Source: Gluconacetobacter tumulisoli (GTDB lineage: Bacteria; Pseudomonadota; Alphaproteobacteria; Acetobacterales; Acetobacteraceae). Taken from it: a DNA stretch of 64,000 nt. The stretch covers positions 124,001 through 188,000 of the forward strand of contig NZ_JABEQM010000007.1 of the NCBI RefSeq assembly GCF_014174155.1. The letters run 5' to 3'. Position numbers and translations under genes: made by a program. The notes below the pieces were generated by a model. That model did not search any database. It was not told the DNA's origin and saw nothing but the letters and a program-made list of their open reading frames with translations. This document shows, one piece after another, positions 24,733-32,869 of the stretch. Numbering within the stretch: position 1 is the stretch's first letter; each line of letters opens with the position of its first letter.

Positions 24733-25422
24733 TTACGACATCACCACCCCATGCTGGCGCAGGAAACCCAGCAGCTTCAGAAGCGGCAGGCCGAGGATGG
24801 CGGCGTGCTCGCCCTCCACCCGGTCGAACAGATGGACACCGCGTCCTTCCAGAAGGTAGGCGCCCACAGACGACAGGATCGCGTCGCCCTCGGCTGTCAG
24901 GTAGCGGTCCAGGAACGCCTGGGAAAACGGTCGCATCGTCAGTTCCGGCCGCGCGACGTGATGCCAGATCGTCTGGCCGCCCCGCCGGACGACGACCGCC
25001 GTATGCAGCACATGCGTCCGTCCCCGCAGCCGCAGCAATTGCGTCCGCGCGCCGTCGCGATCGGCGGGCTTTTCGAACCATTCGCCGTCGCAGGCCAGGA
25101 TCTGGTCGGCGCCGATCACCACCGCGTCAGGCACCACCGCATCGGAATTGTCGATGCGCCGCGCCTTCATTTCGGCCAGCAGCAGGGCTGCATCGTCCGG
25201 CGACGCACCTTCGGCCAGCGCCGACTCCCGAATGGCGTGCTCGTCCACGCGGGCGGGGCGGGATTCGATGTGCAATCCCGCCTGTTCCAGCAGAATCCTG
25301 CGGGTTCGGGACTGGCTGGCCAGTACTATCCGGGGCGACTCGGCCTGTAACAGGACGGGGGGCGGTACTAATGACGAGTCGCTCAAGATCCGTGTCTCCG
25401 TACTGCGATAATCAAACGGCAT
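24733..25422 (-). CDS. maf: Maf-like nucleoside triphosphate pyrophosphatase
   Basis: A 229-aa Maf/YceF-type protein that hydrolyses non-canonical or modified nucleotides. Motifs: IVLASQSRTRRILLEQAG near residue 34, the ARVDEHAIRESA segment, VIGADQILACDGEWFEKP near 105, and the C-terminal GAYLLEGRGVHLFDRVEGEHAAILGLPL. ATG 25422 adds about 30 residues before the usual Maf N-terminus, so an alternative downstream start is possible. The 5' part lies inside the GTAC-rich origin-like region. maf beside hemE at the origin is a known alphaproteobacterial arrangement. Confidence 0.9.
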   Translation of the reverse strand: MPFDYRSTETRILSDSSLVPPPVLLQAESPRIVLASQSRTRRILLEQAGLHIESRPARVDEHAIRESALAEGASPDDAALLLAEMKARRIDNSDAVVPDAVVIGADQILACDGEWFEKPADRDGARTQLLRLRGRTHVLHTAVVVRRGGQTIWHHVARPELTMRPFSQAFLDRYLTAEGDAILSSVGAYLLEGRGVHLFDRVEGEHAAILGLPLLKLLGFLRQHGVVMS

Positions 25423-25780
25423 ATCCGGCCCGGATGAGTACTGGGGTACATGGGGATAGTACTCCGGACGCTTCTTGGCCGTACCGAGTACCGTGGACAA
25501 CGTCCATCGGGCTCCGTACGGTGGGTTGTACACAGCGCCTTGTCGGTAGTTTCTGGATAAGTTCGATAACCCCTTGAAGATCAGGCGCCTGCAAACTGTA
25601 CACCCTGTGGGAAAGACGGGGTACGTTTTTGGAAACGTGGGTACCCCGTCATCCACAGGCCCTATATCCCTCTACAGCATTTCTTTCTTCTTATTTCATG
25701 TTTAGAGGTAGGACCCGAAACCTGGTGACGGCGTACCGGACGTTTGCCCGGGTCCTGTCATCTTCCGAGAAAGTACGGGA
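25320..25780. other. Putative chromosomal replication origin (oriC) with GTAC cluster
   Basis: The maf-hemE intergenic region plus the maf 5' end. DnaA-box-like 9-mers: TCTGGATAA (25552-25560, 8/9 to TGTGGATAA), TCATCCACA (25649-25657, 8/9 to TTATCCACA), CGTGGACAA (25492-25500), TGTGGGAAA (25606-25614) and TTGTACACA (25526-25534), the last three at 7/9. An AT-rich tract (about 25672-25708) could be the unwinding element. The tetramer GTAC occurs 15 times between 25323 and 25776. Origins next to hemE are established in alphaproteobacteria such as Caulobacter, and parAB/parS lie about 20 kb away. The intergenic part, about 390 bp, has no gene. Confidence 0.65.
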
Positions 25781-25814
25781 TATTCCCGCAATGACAGGAA
25801 CGAACGACGAGGCG

Positions 25815-26876
25815 ATGACGGATACAGGGAAACCTCTTCTGCGGGTGCTCCAGGGCGAAGCCGTCTGGCCGCCCCCCCTGTGGCTGATGCGGCAGGCCGG
25901 GCGATATCTTCCGGAATTCCGGGCGCTGCGGGACAAGGCGGATTTCATCACCCGCTGCATGACGCCGGACCTGGCGACGGAAATCACGCTGCAACCCATC
26001 CGGCGCTATGCGATGGATGGGGCGATCCTGTTTTCCGACATCCTGATCCTGCCCTGGGCCATGGGTCAGTCGCTGGAATTCGTGCAGGGCACCGGGCCGG
26101 TCCTGGGCGCGATCCGGTCCGAGGCCGATCTGGCGCGGCTGGATCCCCGGCGGGTTCCCGACGCGACGGCGCCCGTGATGGAAACGCTGTCGCGCCTTCG
26201 TGCGACCCTGGACGGCCCCGATCCGATCGGCGCGGCGCAGGGCGGCAAGGTGGCGCTGCTGGGCTTCGCCGGCGCGCCCTTCACCGTCGCCTGCTACATG
26301 GTCGAGGGCCATGGTTCGCGGGATTTCGAGGCGACGCGGGGCATGGCCTATGCCAACCCGATGCTGTTCGACCGGCTGATGGACATGCTGACGCGGGCGA
26401 CCGCCGACATGCTGTGCGCGCAGATCGATGCCGGGGCCGAGGCCGTGATGCTGTTCGACAGCTGGGCCGGCCTGCTGCCGCCATCGCAGTTCCGCCGCCA
26501 TGTCATCGCGCCGACGCGGGCCATCGTGCAGGAAATCCAGGCCCGTCGCCCGGGTGTTCCGGTTATCGGCTTCCCGCGCCTGGCCGGGATCATGGCCGCG
26601 GAATACGCGCGTGACACCGGCGTGAAGGTCATGGCGCTGGATACCGGGACCGACATGGCCGCGATGGCCGGCCAGGTGCCGCCGGACCTGACGCTGCAGG
26701 GCAATCTCGACCCGCTGCTGCTGCTGGCCGGGGGCGAGGCGATGGCGGCGGAGGCCCGGTCGATCCGCGATGCGATGAAGGGCCGGCCGCATGTCTTCAA
26801 CCTGGGCCATGGCGTGGTGCCCCCCACCCCGCCGGAACATGTCGGCGAACTCGTGCGCATCGTCAGGGAGGGGTGA
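25815..26876 (+). CDS. hemE: Uroporphyrinogen decarboxylase
   Basis: HemE converts uroporphyrinogen III to coproporphyrinogen III in heme synthesis. Family motifs are clear: PPLWLMRQAGRYLPEFRALR near the N-terminus, the DGAILFSDILILPWAMG stretch with the catalytic Asp, GFAGAPFTVACYMVEG, and the C-terminal FNLGHGVVPPTPPEHV. ATG 25815 gives a 353-aa protein of usual length; ATG 25791 would add eight residues. The frame is open further upstream through the origin-like region but that part is not conserved-looking. It is followed by a HAD hydrolase and hemJ in overlapping order. Confidence 0.95.
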   Translation: MTDTGKPLLRVLQGEAVWPPPLWLMRQAGRYLPEFRALRDKADFITRCMTPDLATEITLQPIRRYAMDGAILFSDILILPWAMGQSLEFVQGTGPVLGAIRSEADLARLDPRRVPDATAPVMETLSRLRATLDGPDPIGAAQGGKVALLGFAGAPFTVACYMVEGHGSRDFEATRGMAYANPMLFDRLMDMLTRATADMLCAQIDAGAEAVMLFDSWAGLLPPSQFRRHVIAPTRAIVQEIQARRPGVPVIGFPRLAGIMAAEYARDTGVKVMALDTGTDMAAMAGQVPPDLTLQGNLDPLLLLAGGEAMAAEARSIRDAMKGRPHVFNLGHGVVPPTPPEHVGELVRIVREG

Positions 26877-26878
26877 GC

Positions 26879-27586
26879 ATGCTGCCCAGGGCGGTCCGGC
26901 CGGATGGATGCCTGCGCCTCGTCATCTTCGATTGCGACGGGGTGCTGATCGACAGCGAGGGACCGTCCTGCCGGGCGGTTGCGCGCGAACTGCGCCAGAT
27001 CGGGCTGGATCTGGACGATGAGGAGGCCGTGCGCCGCCTTGCGGGCAAGGCCCTGACGGTGATCAAGATCGAGGCCGAGGCCGAAACCGGCCGCGCGCTG
27101 CCGGCGGACTGGGTCGCAACGATGCAGGGCAAGCTGGTCGAGCTGATGCGGCAGGAGGCCCGGACCATCGACGGCGCGCATGGCATGCTGACGGCGGTGG
27201 TCGGGCTGGACCTGCCGGTGCGGGTCGGCTCCAATTCCTCGATCGCGGAAATGGACGTGAAATTCGGTCGGACCGGGCTGGACCGGTTCGTGGCCGACCG
27301 GATCCATTCGGCACGTGACATGGGCAAGCCCAAGCCCGATCCGGCGGTCTATCTGCATGCCGCGGAAATCGAAGGCGTGGCCCCGGACGATTGCATCGTG
27401 CTGGAAGACACCGATACCGGCGCGCGCGCGGCGCAGGCGGCGGGCATGGCCTGCGTCCTGCTGCGCCCGCTGGACCATCCGGCGCCGGACTGGCCGGGCC
27501 TGTTCCGCATCGGGCATCTGTCCGAATTCGCGCCGTTCCTGGAGCGGATCCTGGCATCGCAGGGCCGGGACGGGGGACGGTCTTGA
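26879..27586 (+). CDS. HAD family hydrolase (phosphatase/phosphoglucomutase-like)
   Basis: A 235-aa haloacid dehalogenase-superfamily phosphatase. Motif I is FDCDGVLIDSE with the nucleophilic Asp, motif II GSNSS, then a Lys in the GKPKPDPAVYLHAAE segment, and motif IV VLEDTDTGARAAQAAG. A helical cap (about residues 28-85) is of the phosphoglycolate-phosphatase/beta-phosphoglucomutase type. GGGAGG at 26866-26871 supports ATG 26879; GTG 26873 is also possible. It is placed between hemE and hemJ with overlapping ends, so it is coexpressed with heme genes, but its substrate cannot be read from sequence. Confidence 0.9.
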   Translation: MLPRAVRPDGCLRLVIFDCDGVLIDSEGPSCRAVARELRQIGLDLDDEEAVRRLAGKALTVIKIEAEAETGRALPADWVATMQGKLVELMRQEARTIDGAHGMLTAVVGLDLPVRVGSNSSIAEMDVKFGRTGLDRFVADRIHSARDMGKPKPDPAVYLHAAEIEGVAPDDCIVLEDTDTGARAAQAAGMACVLLRPLDHPAPDWPGLFRIGHLSEFAPFLERILASQGRDGGRS

Positions 27587-28032
27587 TCGAAGGATTCCTG
27601 CCGTTCCTGGCATGGTTCAAGGCCCTGCATGTGATGTCCCTGATCGCGTGGATGGCGGGCCTGTTCTACCTGCCGCGCCTGTTCGTCTATCATTGCCAGG
27701 TCACGCCCGGGTCGCCGGAAAGCGAACGGTTCAAGATCATGGAACGCAAATTGCTGCGGCAGATCATGACCCCGGCCATGATCTGCACGTTCCTGTTCGG
27801 CATCCTGCTGGCCCTGACGCCGGGCACCGTCGATTGGCATGCCGGCTGGTGGTACACCAAGATCGCCGGCGTGCTGGGCCTTGCGGGCTTTCACGGCGCA
27901 TGTGCATCCTGGCGGCGGCAATTCCAGTCCGATCGCAATACGCGGCCCGAAAATTTCTATCGTGCAGCGAACGAGATTCCGACCGTTCTGATGATGATCG
28001 TGGTCATCATGGTGATTGTCCGGCCGTTCTGA
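27583..28032 (+). CDS. hemJ: Protoporphyrinogen oxidase HemJ
   Basis: A 149-aa membrane protein of the HemJ (UPF0093) family that oxidises protoporphyrinogen IX. It has four hydrophobic helices. Conserved elements are KALHVMSLIAWMAGLFYLPRLFVYH near the N-terminus (the His is heme-ligand-like) and HAGWWYTKIAGVLGLAGFHG. A TTG start at 27583 overlaps the HAD stop (27584-27586); no ATG or GTG fits the conserved N-terminus. Together with hemE it places two steps of heme synthesis in one operon next to the putative origin. Confidence 0.9.
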   Translation: MIEGFLPFLAWFKALHVMSLIAWMAGLFYLPRLFVYHCQVTPGSPESERFKIMERKLLRQIMTPAMICTFLFGILLALTPGTVDWHAGWWYTKIAGVLGLAGFHGACASWRRQFQSDRNTRPENFYRAANEIPTVLMMIVVIMVIVRPF

Positions 28033-28033
28033 A

Positions 28034-28075
28034 GGTCGGGTTCCGCCCGAACCCGGCAAGGGCAAAGTCCTTGTG
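28034..28075. repeat. Family A partial copy behind hemJ
   Basis: AAGGTCGGGTTCCGCCCGAACCC followed by a decayed GGCAAGGGCAAAGTCCTTG hairpin. It starts 2 bp after the hemJ stop and probably serves as its 3' hairpin. Confidence 0.6.
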
Positions 28076-28136
28076 ACATGACGTGGTCGCCTGTTTTCCG
28101 GTAGATTTGGCCATTCCGGAATGGGAGGCGGCGACG

Positions 28137-29021
28137 ATGGACGCGACGGATCATGTATTCGGGACCGACAGGATGGCGGTGCGCGTCGCTGCGGCGGGGG
28201 CGGAGCTTCATTCGCTGCGGGATGCGGCGGGGCGCGAGCTGATCTGGGCCGGCCTGCCGGCGTGGCCGCGCCATGCGCCGGTTCTGTTTCCCATCGTCGG
28301 AAGACTGGCGGACGATACGGCCTGGATCGACGGCAAGCCCTGCCATCTGACCCAGCACGGCTTCGCCCGCGACCGGATGTTCCGCTGGGTCGAGCGGACG
28401 GAGACCGGATGCACGCTGGTCCTGGACGATGATGAGGCCAGCCGCCAGGTCTTTCCCTTCCGGTTTTCCCTGACGATCGGTTACAGGGTCGATGGCGACA
28501 GGCTGCATGTCGGCTATACGCTGCATAATCCGGACGATCACGCCATTTTGCATGCGTCGCTGGGCGCGCATCCTGCCTTCGTCTGGCCTTTGCGTGCCGA
28601 CGTGGCGAAGGAGGACCATGTCCTGGAATTCGCCAGTCCGGAACCCGCGCCGGTCCGGCGGGTGGCGAAGGGATTGCTGCTGCCCGACCTGTTTCCCTCG
28701 CCGATCGAGGGGCGAATCCTGAAATTGTCCGAAGATCTGTTCGCGGCGGACGCGTTGATCCTGGATCATCCGGCCAGCCGGGAAGTCATGTTCCGCACCC
28801 CGGATGGCGATGGGCTGACGATGGCATGGCATGGGTTCGAGCAACTCGGCCTGTGGATGAAACCGGGGGCGGATTTCCTGTGTATCGAGCCGTGGCACGG
28901 TTTTGCCAGCCCCGTGGATTTTTCAGGAGATTTCATGACCAAACCCGGATTGCTGCACATCGCGCCCGGGCAGGACTGGACCGCCTCATGGTCTGTAAAG
29001 CTGAAACCCGTCCCCCATTGA
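28137..29021 (+). CDS. Aldose 1-epimerase family protein
   Basis: A 294-aa member of the galactose mutarotase-like superfamily (YeaD/LacX type). It has ELIWAGLPAWPRHAPVLFPIVGRL near residue 35, the HGFARDRMF motif (His) near 77, a central SLGAHPAFVWPL (His) and a C-terminal CIEPWHGFASPVDF with the catalytic-type Glu. ATG 28137 has GGGAGG upstream. It likely interconverts sugar anomers or binds a hexose-6-phosphate in the cytoplasm. It is flanked by family A repeats and apparently monocistronic. Confidence 0.88.
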   Translation: MDATDHVFGTDRMAVRVAAAGAELHSLRDAAGRELIWAGLPAWPRHAPVLFPIVGRLADDTAWIDGKPCHLTQHGFARDRMFRWVERTETGCTLVLDDDEASRQVFPFRFSLTIGYRVDGDRLHVGYTLHNPDDHAILHASLGAHPAFVWPLRADVAKEDHVLEFASPEPAPVRRVAKGLLLPDLFPSPIEGRILKLSEDLFAADALILDHPASREVMFRTPDGDGLTMAWHGFEQLGLWMKPGADFLCIEPWHGFASPVDFSGDFMTKPGLLHIAPGQDWTASWSVKLKPVPH

Positions 29022-29029
29022 CCAGTTGG

Positions 29030-29085
29030 ATTCCAAGGCAGGCCTTTGATGGGGTTCAAGGGGCAAGGCCCCTTGGTCCTGAATA
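29030..29085. repeat. Family A partial copy behind the epimerase
   Basis: TCCAAGGCAGGCCTTTGATGGGG followed by the hairpin TTCAAGGGGCAAGGCCCCTTGG. This corresponds to the third and a decayed fourth module, in the 3' region of the epimerase gene. Confidence 0.55.
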
Positions 29086-29124
29086 TGGTTTCCACTTCAT
29101 TATTTATGGACGGTCCTTTTTCGA

Positions 29125-29781
29125 ATGTGCGGACGTTTCGCCAACGACCTGCCGAAGGAGCTGATGCAGCAGGTCTTCCGGACGACGGGCCCGGCCCCGG
29201 ACTGGCTGGCGTCCTGGAACATCGCGCCAAGGCAGCCCGCGCCGGTCGTGCGGCGTCATCCGGCGACGGGCGAACGCAGGCTGGACCTGCTGATGTGGGG
29301 CCTGGTGCCCAACTGGGCAAAAGATATGGAGCGGCAGCCGATCAACGCGCGTGCGGAAACGGTCGCGACCTCCGGCATGTTTCGCGCCGCGTTCCGGTCC
29401 CGCCGGTGCCTGGTTCCGGCGACGGCCTATTACGAATGGAAGACCGGTTCGCTCCCCCGGCCACCCTACGCGTTCGCGCGGCGGGACGGGGCACCCCTGG
29501 CGCTGGCCGGCCTGTGGGAGTCATGGGAGTATGAGGGCGATATCCTGCGCACGTTTGCGATCATCACCACCCGGGCCAGCGACGCGGTGCGGTCGATCCA
29601 CGACCGGATGCCCGTCATCGTTGAGGAGCGGGACCAGGATATCTGGCTGAATGCCCCGCCCCAGGTCGCGGGCGACCTGCTGCATGCGGCCGGGGAAGAT
29701 GTCCTGCGATTCTGGCCGATCGGCATGGCGGTCAACAGCACACGCAATAACGGGCCGGAATTGCTGCAGGCGATCGGATAA
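29125..29781 (+). CDS. SOS response-associated peptidase (SRAP/YedK/HMCES family)
   Basis: A 218-aa SRAP domain protein that crosslinks to abasic sites in single-stranded DNA through its N-terminal cysteine. It begins MCGRFAND, placing the catalytic Cys at position 2. Other hallmarks are WNIAPRQPAPVV, GLVPNWAKD, PINARAETV, RCLVPATAYYEWK and SIHDRMPVI with the active-site His. Length is typical. The start is fixed because the Cys must be exposed after Met removal. No clear LexA box was found upstream. It is independent of neighbours. Confidence 0.95.
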   Translation: MCGRFANDLPKELMQQVFRTTGPAPDWLASWNIAPRQPAPVVRRHPATGERRLDLLMWGLVPNWAKDMERQPINARAETVATSGMFRAAFRSRRCLVPATAYYEWKTGSLPRPPYAFARRDGAPLALAGLWESWEYEGDILRTFAIITTRASDAVRSIHDRMPVIVEERDQDIWLNAPPQVAGDLLHAAGEDVLRFWPIGMAVNSTRNNGPELLQAIG

Positions 29782-29802
29782 CCGGGCCGCAAGCCTCGGC
29801 CG

Positions 29803-30027
29803 CTATTCCTCGAACGTGACCGCCACGTCGCCATTTGCGGACAACCGTACGGTGTCGCCTTCGACACCGGCGATCAGGCCGATCGAGATGTAGTGACATT
29901 TGCCGTCCGCGGCGTCGGTTTTCGCAAGGCGGATGCGATGGCGCTCGACATGGTCGACGGTGCCGACATGCACGCCGTCGGCGCCGATGACGTCCGCATG
30001 TTCCTTGATCAGGGCCAGATCAACCAT
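29803..30027 (-). CDS. DUF2171 domain protein
   Basis: A 74-aa small soluble protein of the DUF2171/PRC-like type. It starts MVDLALIKEHADVIGADGVHVGTVDHVE and continues with an LAKTD...CHYISIGLI pattern typical of short beta-barrel proteins in alphaproteobacteria. Longer in-frame starts up to 30216 overlap the next gene's end and are not credible. Function unknown; related proteins are often stress-induced. It is convergent with the SRAP gene. Confidence 0.75.
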   Translation of the reverse strand: MVDLALIKEHADVIGADGVHVGTVDHVERHRIRLAKTDAADGKCHYISIGLIAGVEGDTVRLSANGDVAVTFEE

Positions 30028-30091
30028 CGGATTTTCCCCAGTGCTCGAGATCCGATGTAACGCGACATCACATGCCCGGTTGCCGCACCTG

Positions 30092-30574
30092 TCAGGGATG
30101 TTCCGCCGGGTGGGCATCATCCGCCGGGGGTGATCCCGGGGCGGGCGTGCGGATGAACCAGTAGACGATGCCCAGGGACAGGACGGCGGCCGACAGGGCC
30201 AGCATTTCCATGACATTCACGCCGCTGAGATCGAGGACGATGAATTTCCGCACCGTGGCCATCATCCCGATCAGCAGGACCGAGCGCATGCGGATCATGC
30301 TGTGGGGCTGGACGTCGGGCAGGACCAGGATGGAATGCTTGAATTCCAGGGCGATGAGGACGGTAAAGAACATGCCGAACAGGCTTTGCAGCACCTGCGG
30401 GCTGGTCGGGGACAGTCCGGCGGTCAGCAGCATGTGCCCGACGGCCACGACGACGTGAAACAGCGACAGGCTGGCGATGATGACGATCAGGAACGTGAGT
30501 ACGAGCATCGCACATTCCTCGAACAGGTCGAAGACTTTCGCCGTCTGCAGGAAGCCTGGTATTCGGGGAATCAT
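30092..30574 (-). CDS. PsiE-like phosphate-starvation-inducible membrane protein
   Basis: A 160-aa protein with four hydrophobic helices: AMLVLTFLIVIIASLSLFHVVVAV, a QSLFGMFFTVLIALEF segment, MRSVLLIGMMATVRKFIVLDL and LALSAAVLSLGIVYWFI. The order and the EFKHSI and RKFIVLD motifs fit the PsiE/DUF2127-like family. A Pro-rich cytosolic tail closes it. ATG 30574 is the only start that begins near the first helix. PsiE is phosphate- and catabolite-regulated in E. coli; its molecular role is unknown. Confidence 0.75.
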   Translation of the reverse strand: MIPRIPGFLQTAKVFDLFEECAMLVLTFLIVIIASLSLFHVVVAVGHMLLTAGLSPTSPQVLQSLFGMFFTVLIALEFKHSILVLPDVQPHSMIRMRSVLLIGMMATVRKFIVLDLSGVNVMEMLALSAAVLSLGIVYWFIRTPAPGSPPADDAHPAEHP

Positions 30575-30675
30575 GTCGGTTTGCCTCTGTCCATCCTTCG
30601 CGATGGCCGCGAAGGTAACAGAAACGCGATCATTTACACACCGTAGGGCACGAAGGCACGGAAAGGGAGGGCCGC

Positions 30676-32142
30676 TCAGCCCGCCGCCCGTGCGCCTGCT
30701 TCGGCCAGGATGGTGCGCAGAACCGGCCATAATTTCGGCTGGTCCGCGACGCTGACGGTAAAGCGCAGCATGGTGGACGGCGCCTGCAGGGGCGAAAACA
30801 GGGAACCGGGGGCCAGCAGCACGCCGTGGTCCGCGGCCAGGCGTGCGACGGTTTCGGAATCGCGTCCGCAATCGGCCCACACGAACATGCCCGCATAGGG
30901 CAGATGCGGCAGCATCAGGCCGCAGCCGGTCAGGGCCTCGATGCAGCGGTGGCGCGCCTGGTCGACGCGCTGGCGCACCCGCGTCAGGTGACGGGTGTAA
31001 TGGCCCTCGTGCAGCAGGCGGTGCACCACGCTTTCGCCGAGGCGCGGCGTCGTCAGACCGGCCAGCAGCTTCAGGTCGGTCAGGCGCGCGATCAGGTCCG
31101 GCCGCGCGGCCAGCATCCCCACCCGCAGGCCGGCCGCCAGTGTCTTGGCATAGCCGCCGACCAGGATGACGCGGCGCAGGCGGTCCAGCGTGGCCAGCCT
31201 GATGGGGACGCCTGGATGGAAATCCGCGTAGGTATCGTCTTCCACGATCAGGAAATCGTGCCGGTCGGCCAGGCGCAGCACGTCATGGGCCGCGGCCGCG
31301 GCCAGCGTATGGCCGGTCGGATTGTGAACCGCGCTGTTGATCAGGAACAGCCGGGGCCGATGGGTCGCGGCCAGCCGGTCCAGCGCCTCCAGGTCGGGTC
31401 CGTCCGGGCCGCGCGGCACGCCGACGATCCTCGTGCCATAGGTCGCGAGCCGCCCGAAGATCAGGAACCAGCCGGGATCCTCGACCAGAACGGTGTCGCC
31501 GGGCTGCACCAGCAGGCGCAGGATCAGGTCCAGTCCCTGGGTCACGCCGGCCGTCGTCATCAGATGATGGTCGGGATGGGCCGCGATGCCCTGGCTTTGC
31601 AGAATGGAGGCCAGTTGCACGCGCAGCGGCGCATGTCCGCGCGGATGGCCGTAATCGAGAAATTCCGCGCCAGCCCGGCGGCCGACCGCACGGATGGCGG
31701 CATTGACGATATCCGCATCCAGCCAGCCCGCGGGCAGCAGGCCGGCGGCCGCCGGAATCTCGACCGGGGCGCCGTCATCGAACATGCCCCGCAGCAGCCA
31801 CGCGACATCCAGCCGCGATGACGGTGCCCCGGCAGGGGAGACGGCATCGGCGATCGGTGGCGTCGCCGCCCGTCTCCGCACGAAATAGCCCGAGCCATGG
31901 CGCGGTTCGACCAGGCCGCGCGCCACAAGGCGTTCATAGGCCTCGACCACGGTGAAGCGGCTGAGGCCGGCGCTTTCCGCCATGCGCCGCACCGATGGCA
32001 GGCGGCTGCCCGGGCGCAGGGCGTGATCGGCGATGCGGGCCGAAAGCTCGTCTTCCAACTGCGCGACCAGGGTCCGGTCGCCCCCGCGCACCGGCTGCCA
32101 GCGGGGCGGCAGGGCGGAGGAGCGGGCATGTTCAACTGGCAT
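30676..32142 (-). CDS. MocR/PdxR-type GntR regulator with aminotransferase domain
   Basis: A 488-aa PLP-dependent transcription regulator. The N-terminal winged helix (about residues 25-95) includes LRPGSRLPSVRRMAESAGLSRFTVVEAYERLVARGLVEPRHGSGYFV. A class I aminotransferase fold follows, with the PLP-binding region DTYADFHPG and the Schiff-base lysine in GGYAKTLAAGLRVG. It is divergent from a LysE exporter and an Asp/Glu racemase, so it probably senses an amino acid-PLP adduct and regulates their expression. A 10-bp inverted repeat in the shared promoter is the likely binding site. Confidence 0.92.
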   Translation of the reverse strand: MPVEHARSSALPPRWQPVRGGDRTLVAQLEDELSARIADHALRPGSRLPSVRRMAESAGLSRFTVVEAYERLVARGLVEPRHGSGYFVRRRAATPPIADAVSPAGAPSSRLDVAWLLRGMFDDGAPVEIPAAAGLLPAGWLDADIVNAAIRAVGRRAGAEFLDYGHPRGHAPLRVQLASILQSQGIAAHPDHHLMTTAGVTQGLDLILRLLVQPGDTVLVEDPGWFLIFGRLATYGTRIVGVPRGPDGPDLEALDRLAATHRPRLFLINSAVHNPTGHTLAAAAAHDVLRLADRHDFLIVEDDTYADFHPGVPIRLATLDRLRRVILVGGYAKTLAAGLRVGMLAARPDLIARLTDLKLLAGLTTPRLGESVVHRLLHEGHYTRHLTRVRQRVDQARHRCIEALTGCGLMLPHLPYAGMFVWADCGRDSETVARLAADHGVLLAPGSLFSPLQAPSTMLRFTVSVADQPKLWPVLRTILAEAGARAAG

Positions 32143-32152
32143 GGTCCGGTTC

Positions 32153-32190
32153 CCGGTACAGTATGGAGAAAGGCAGATGAACTGTACCGG
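32153..32190. promoter_or_regulatory. MocR operator candidate between regulator and lysE
   Basis: CCGGTACAGT (32153-32162) and ACTGTACCGG (32181-32190) form a perfect 10-bp inverted repeat. The 18-bp spacer places the arm centres about 28 bp apart, near three helical turns. Paired sites in a divergent promoter are what MocR dimers use. It starts 11 bp upstream of the regulator ATG, implying autoregulation. Confidence 0.6.
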
Positions 32191-32254
32191 TCCTGTTCCG
32201 GCCAGATCGTCAATACTTCCGTCACGCGCGGTCCTGCAAACGGAGATTTCCCCC

Positions 32255-32869
32255 ATGTCCGCCTTCTGGCACGATTTCGGACCCCTGGCCGTGTTCGCCC
32301 TGGTCGCGTCGATCACGCCGGGGCCGAACAATACGATGCTGGCGGCATCGGGCCTTACGCACGGCTTCCGGCGGACGCTGCCGCATATGCTCGGCGTCTC
32401 GGTCGGCTTCGTGATCATGGTGGGGTTGGTGGGCGTCGGGCTGGGCACGGTCTTCGACCGGCTGCCCTGGCTCTATGGGCTGCTGAAATATGTCAGTGCG
32501 GTCTACCTGCTGTGGCTGGCGTGGAAGATCGCCAATGCGGGCGTCGACGCCTCGTCGTCCGGGGCGGGCCGGCCGCTGGGCTTCCTCCAGGCTGCCGGCT
32601 TCCAGTGGGTAAATCCGAAAGCCTGGGTCATGGCGATCGGTATCGTGTCCGCCTATACGCCCCGGGGCGATTTCCTGTTCAACCTGCTGGTGGCCTGCCT
32701 GATCTGCGGGGCGATCAACCTGCCGACGGTCAGCCTCTGGACGGGGTTCGGTGCCGGCATGCGGCGCTGGCTGGCGCGGCCGGCCATCCTGCGCGGCTTC
32801 AATCTCGGGATGGCGCTGCTGCTGGTGGCGTCGCTGTATCCCCTGTTGCAGGAGGCCGCCGCGCGATGA
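32255..32869 (+). CDS. LysE family amino acid exporter
   Basis: A 204-aa inner-membrane translocator with six hydrophobic segments. The LysE/RhtB signature ASITPGPNNTMLAASGLTHGFRRTLPHMLGVSVG is at residues 19-52, and GFQWVNPKAWVMAIG in the middle is also diagnostic. It exports an amino acid; the neighbouring racemase and MocR regulator suggest an acidic or D-amino acid, which is inference. Its stop overlaps the racemase start. Confidence 0.92.
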   Translation: MSAFWHDFGPLAVFALVASITPGPNNTMLAASGLTHGFRRTLPHMLGVSVGFVIMVGLVGVGLGTVFDRLPWLYGLLKYVSAVYLLWLAWKIANAGVDASSSGAGRPLGFLQAAGFQWVNPKAWVMAIGIVSAYTPRGDFLFNLLVACLICGAINLPTVSLWTGFGAGMRRWLARPAILRGFNLGMALLLVASLYPLLQEAAAR

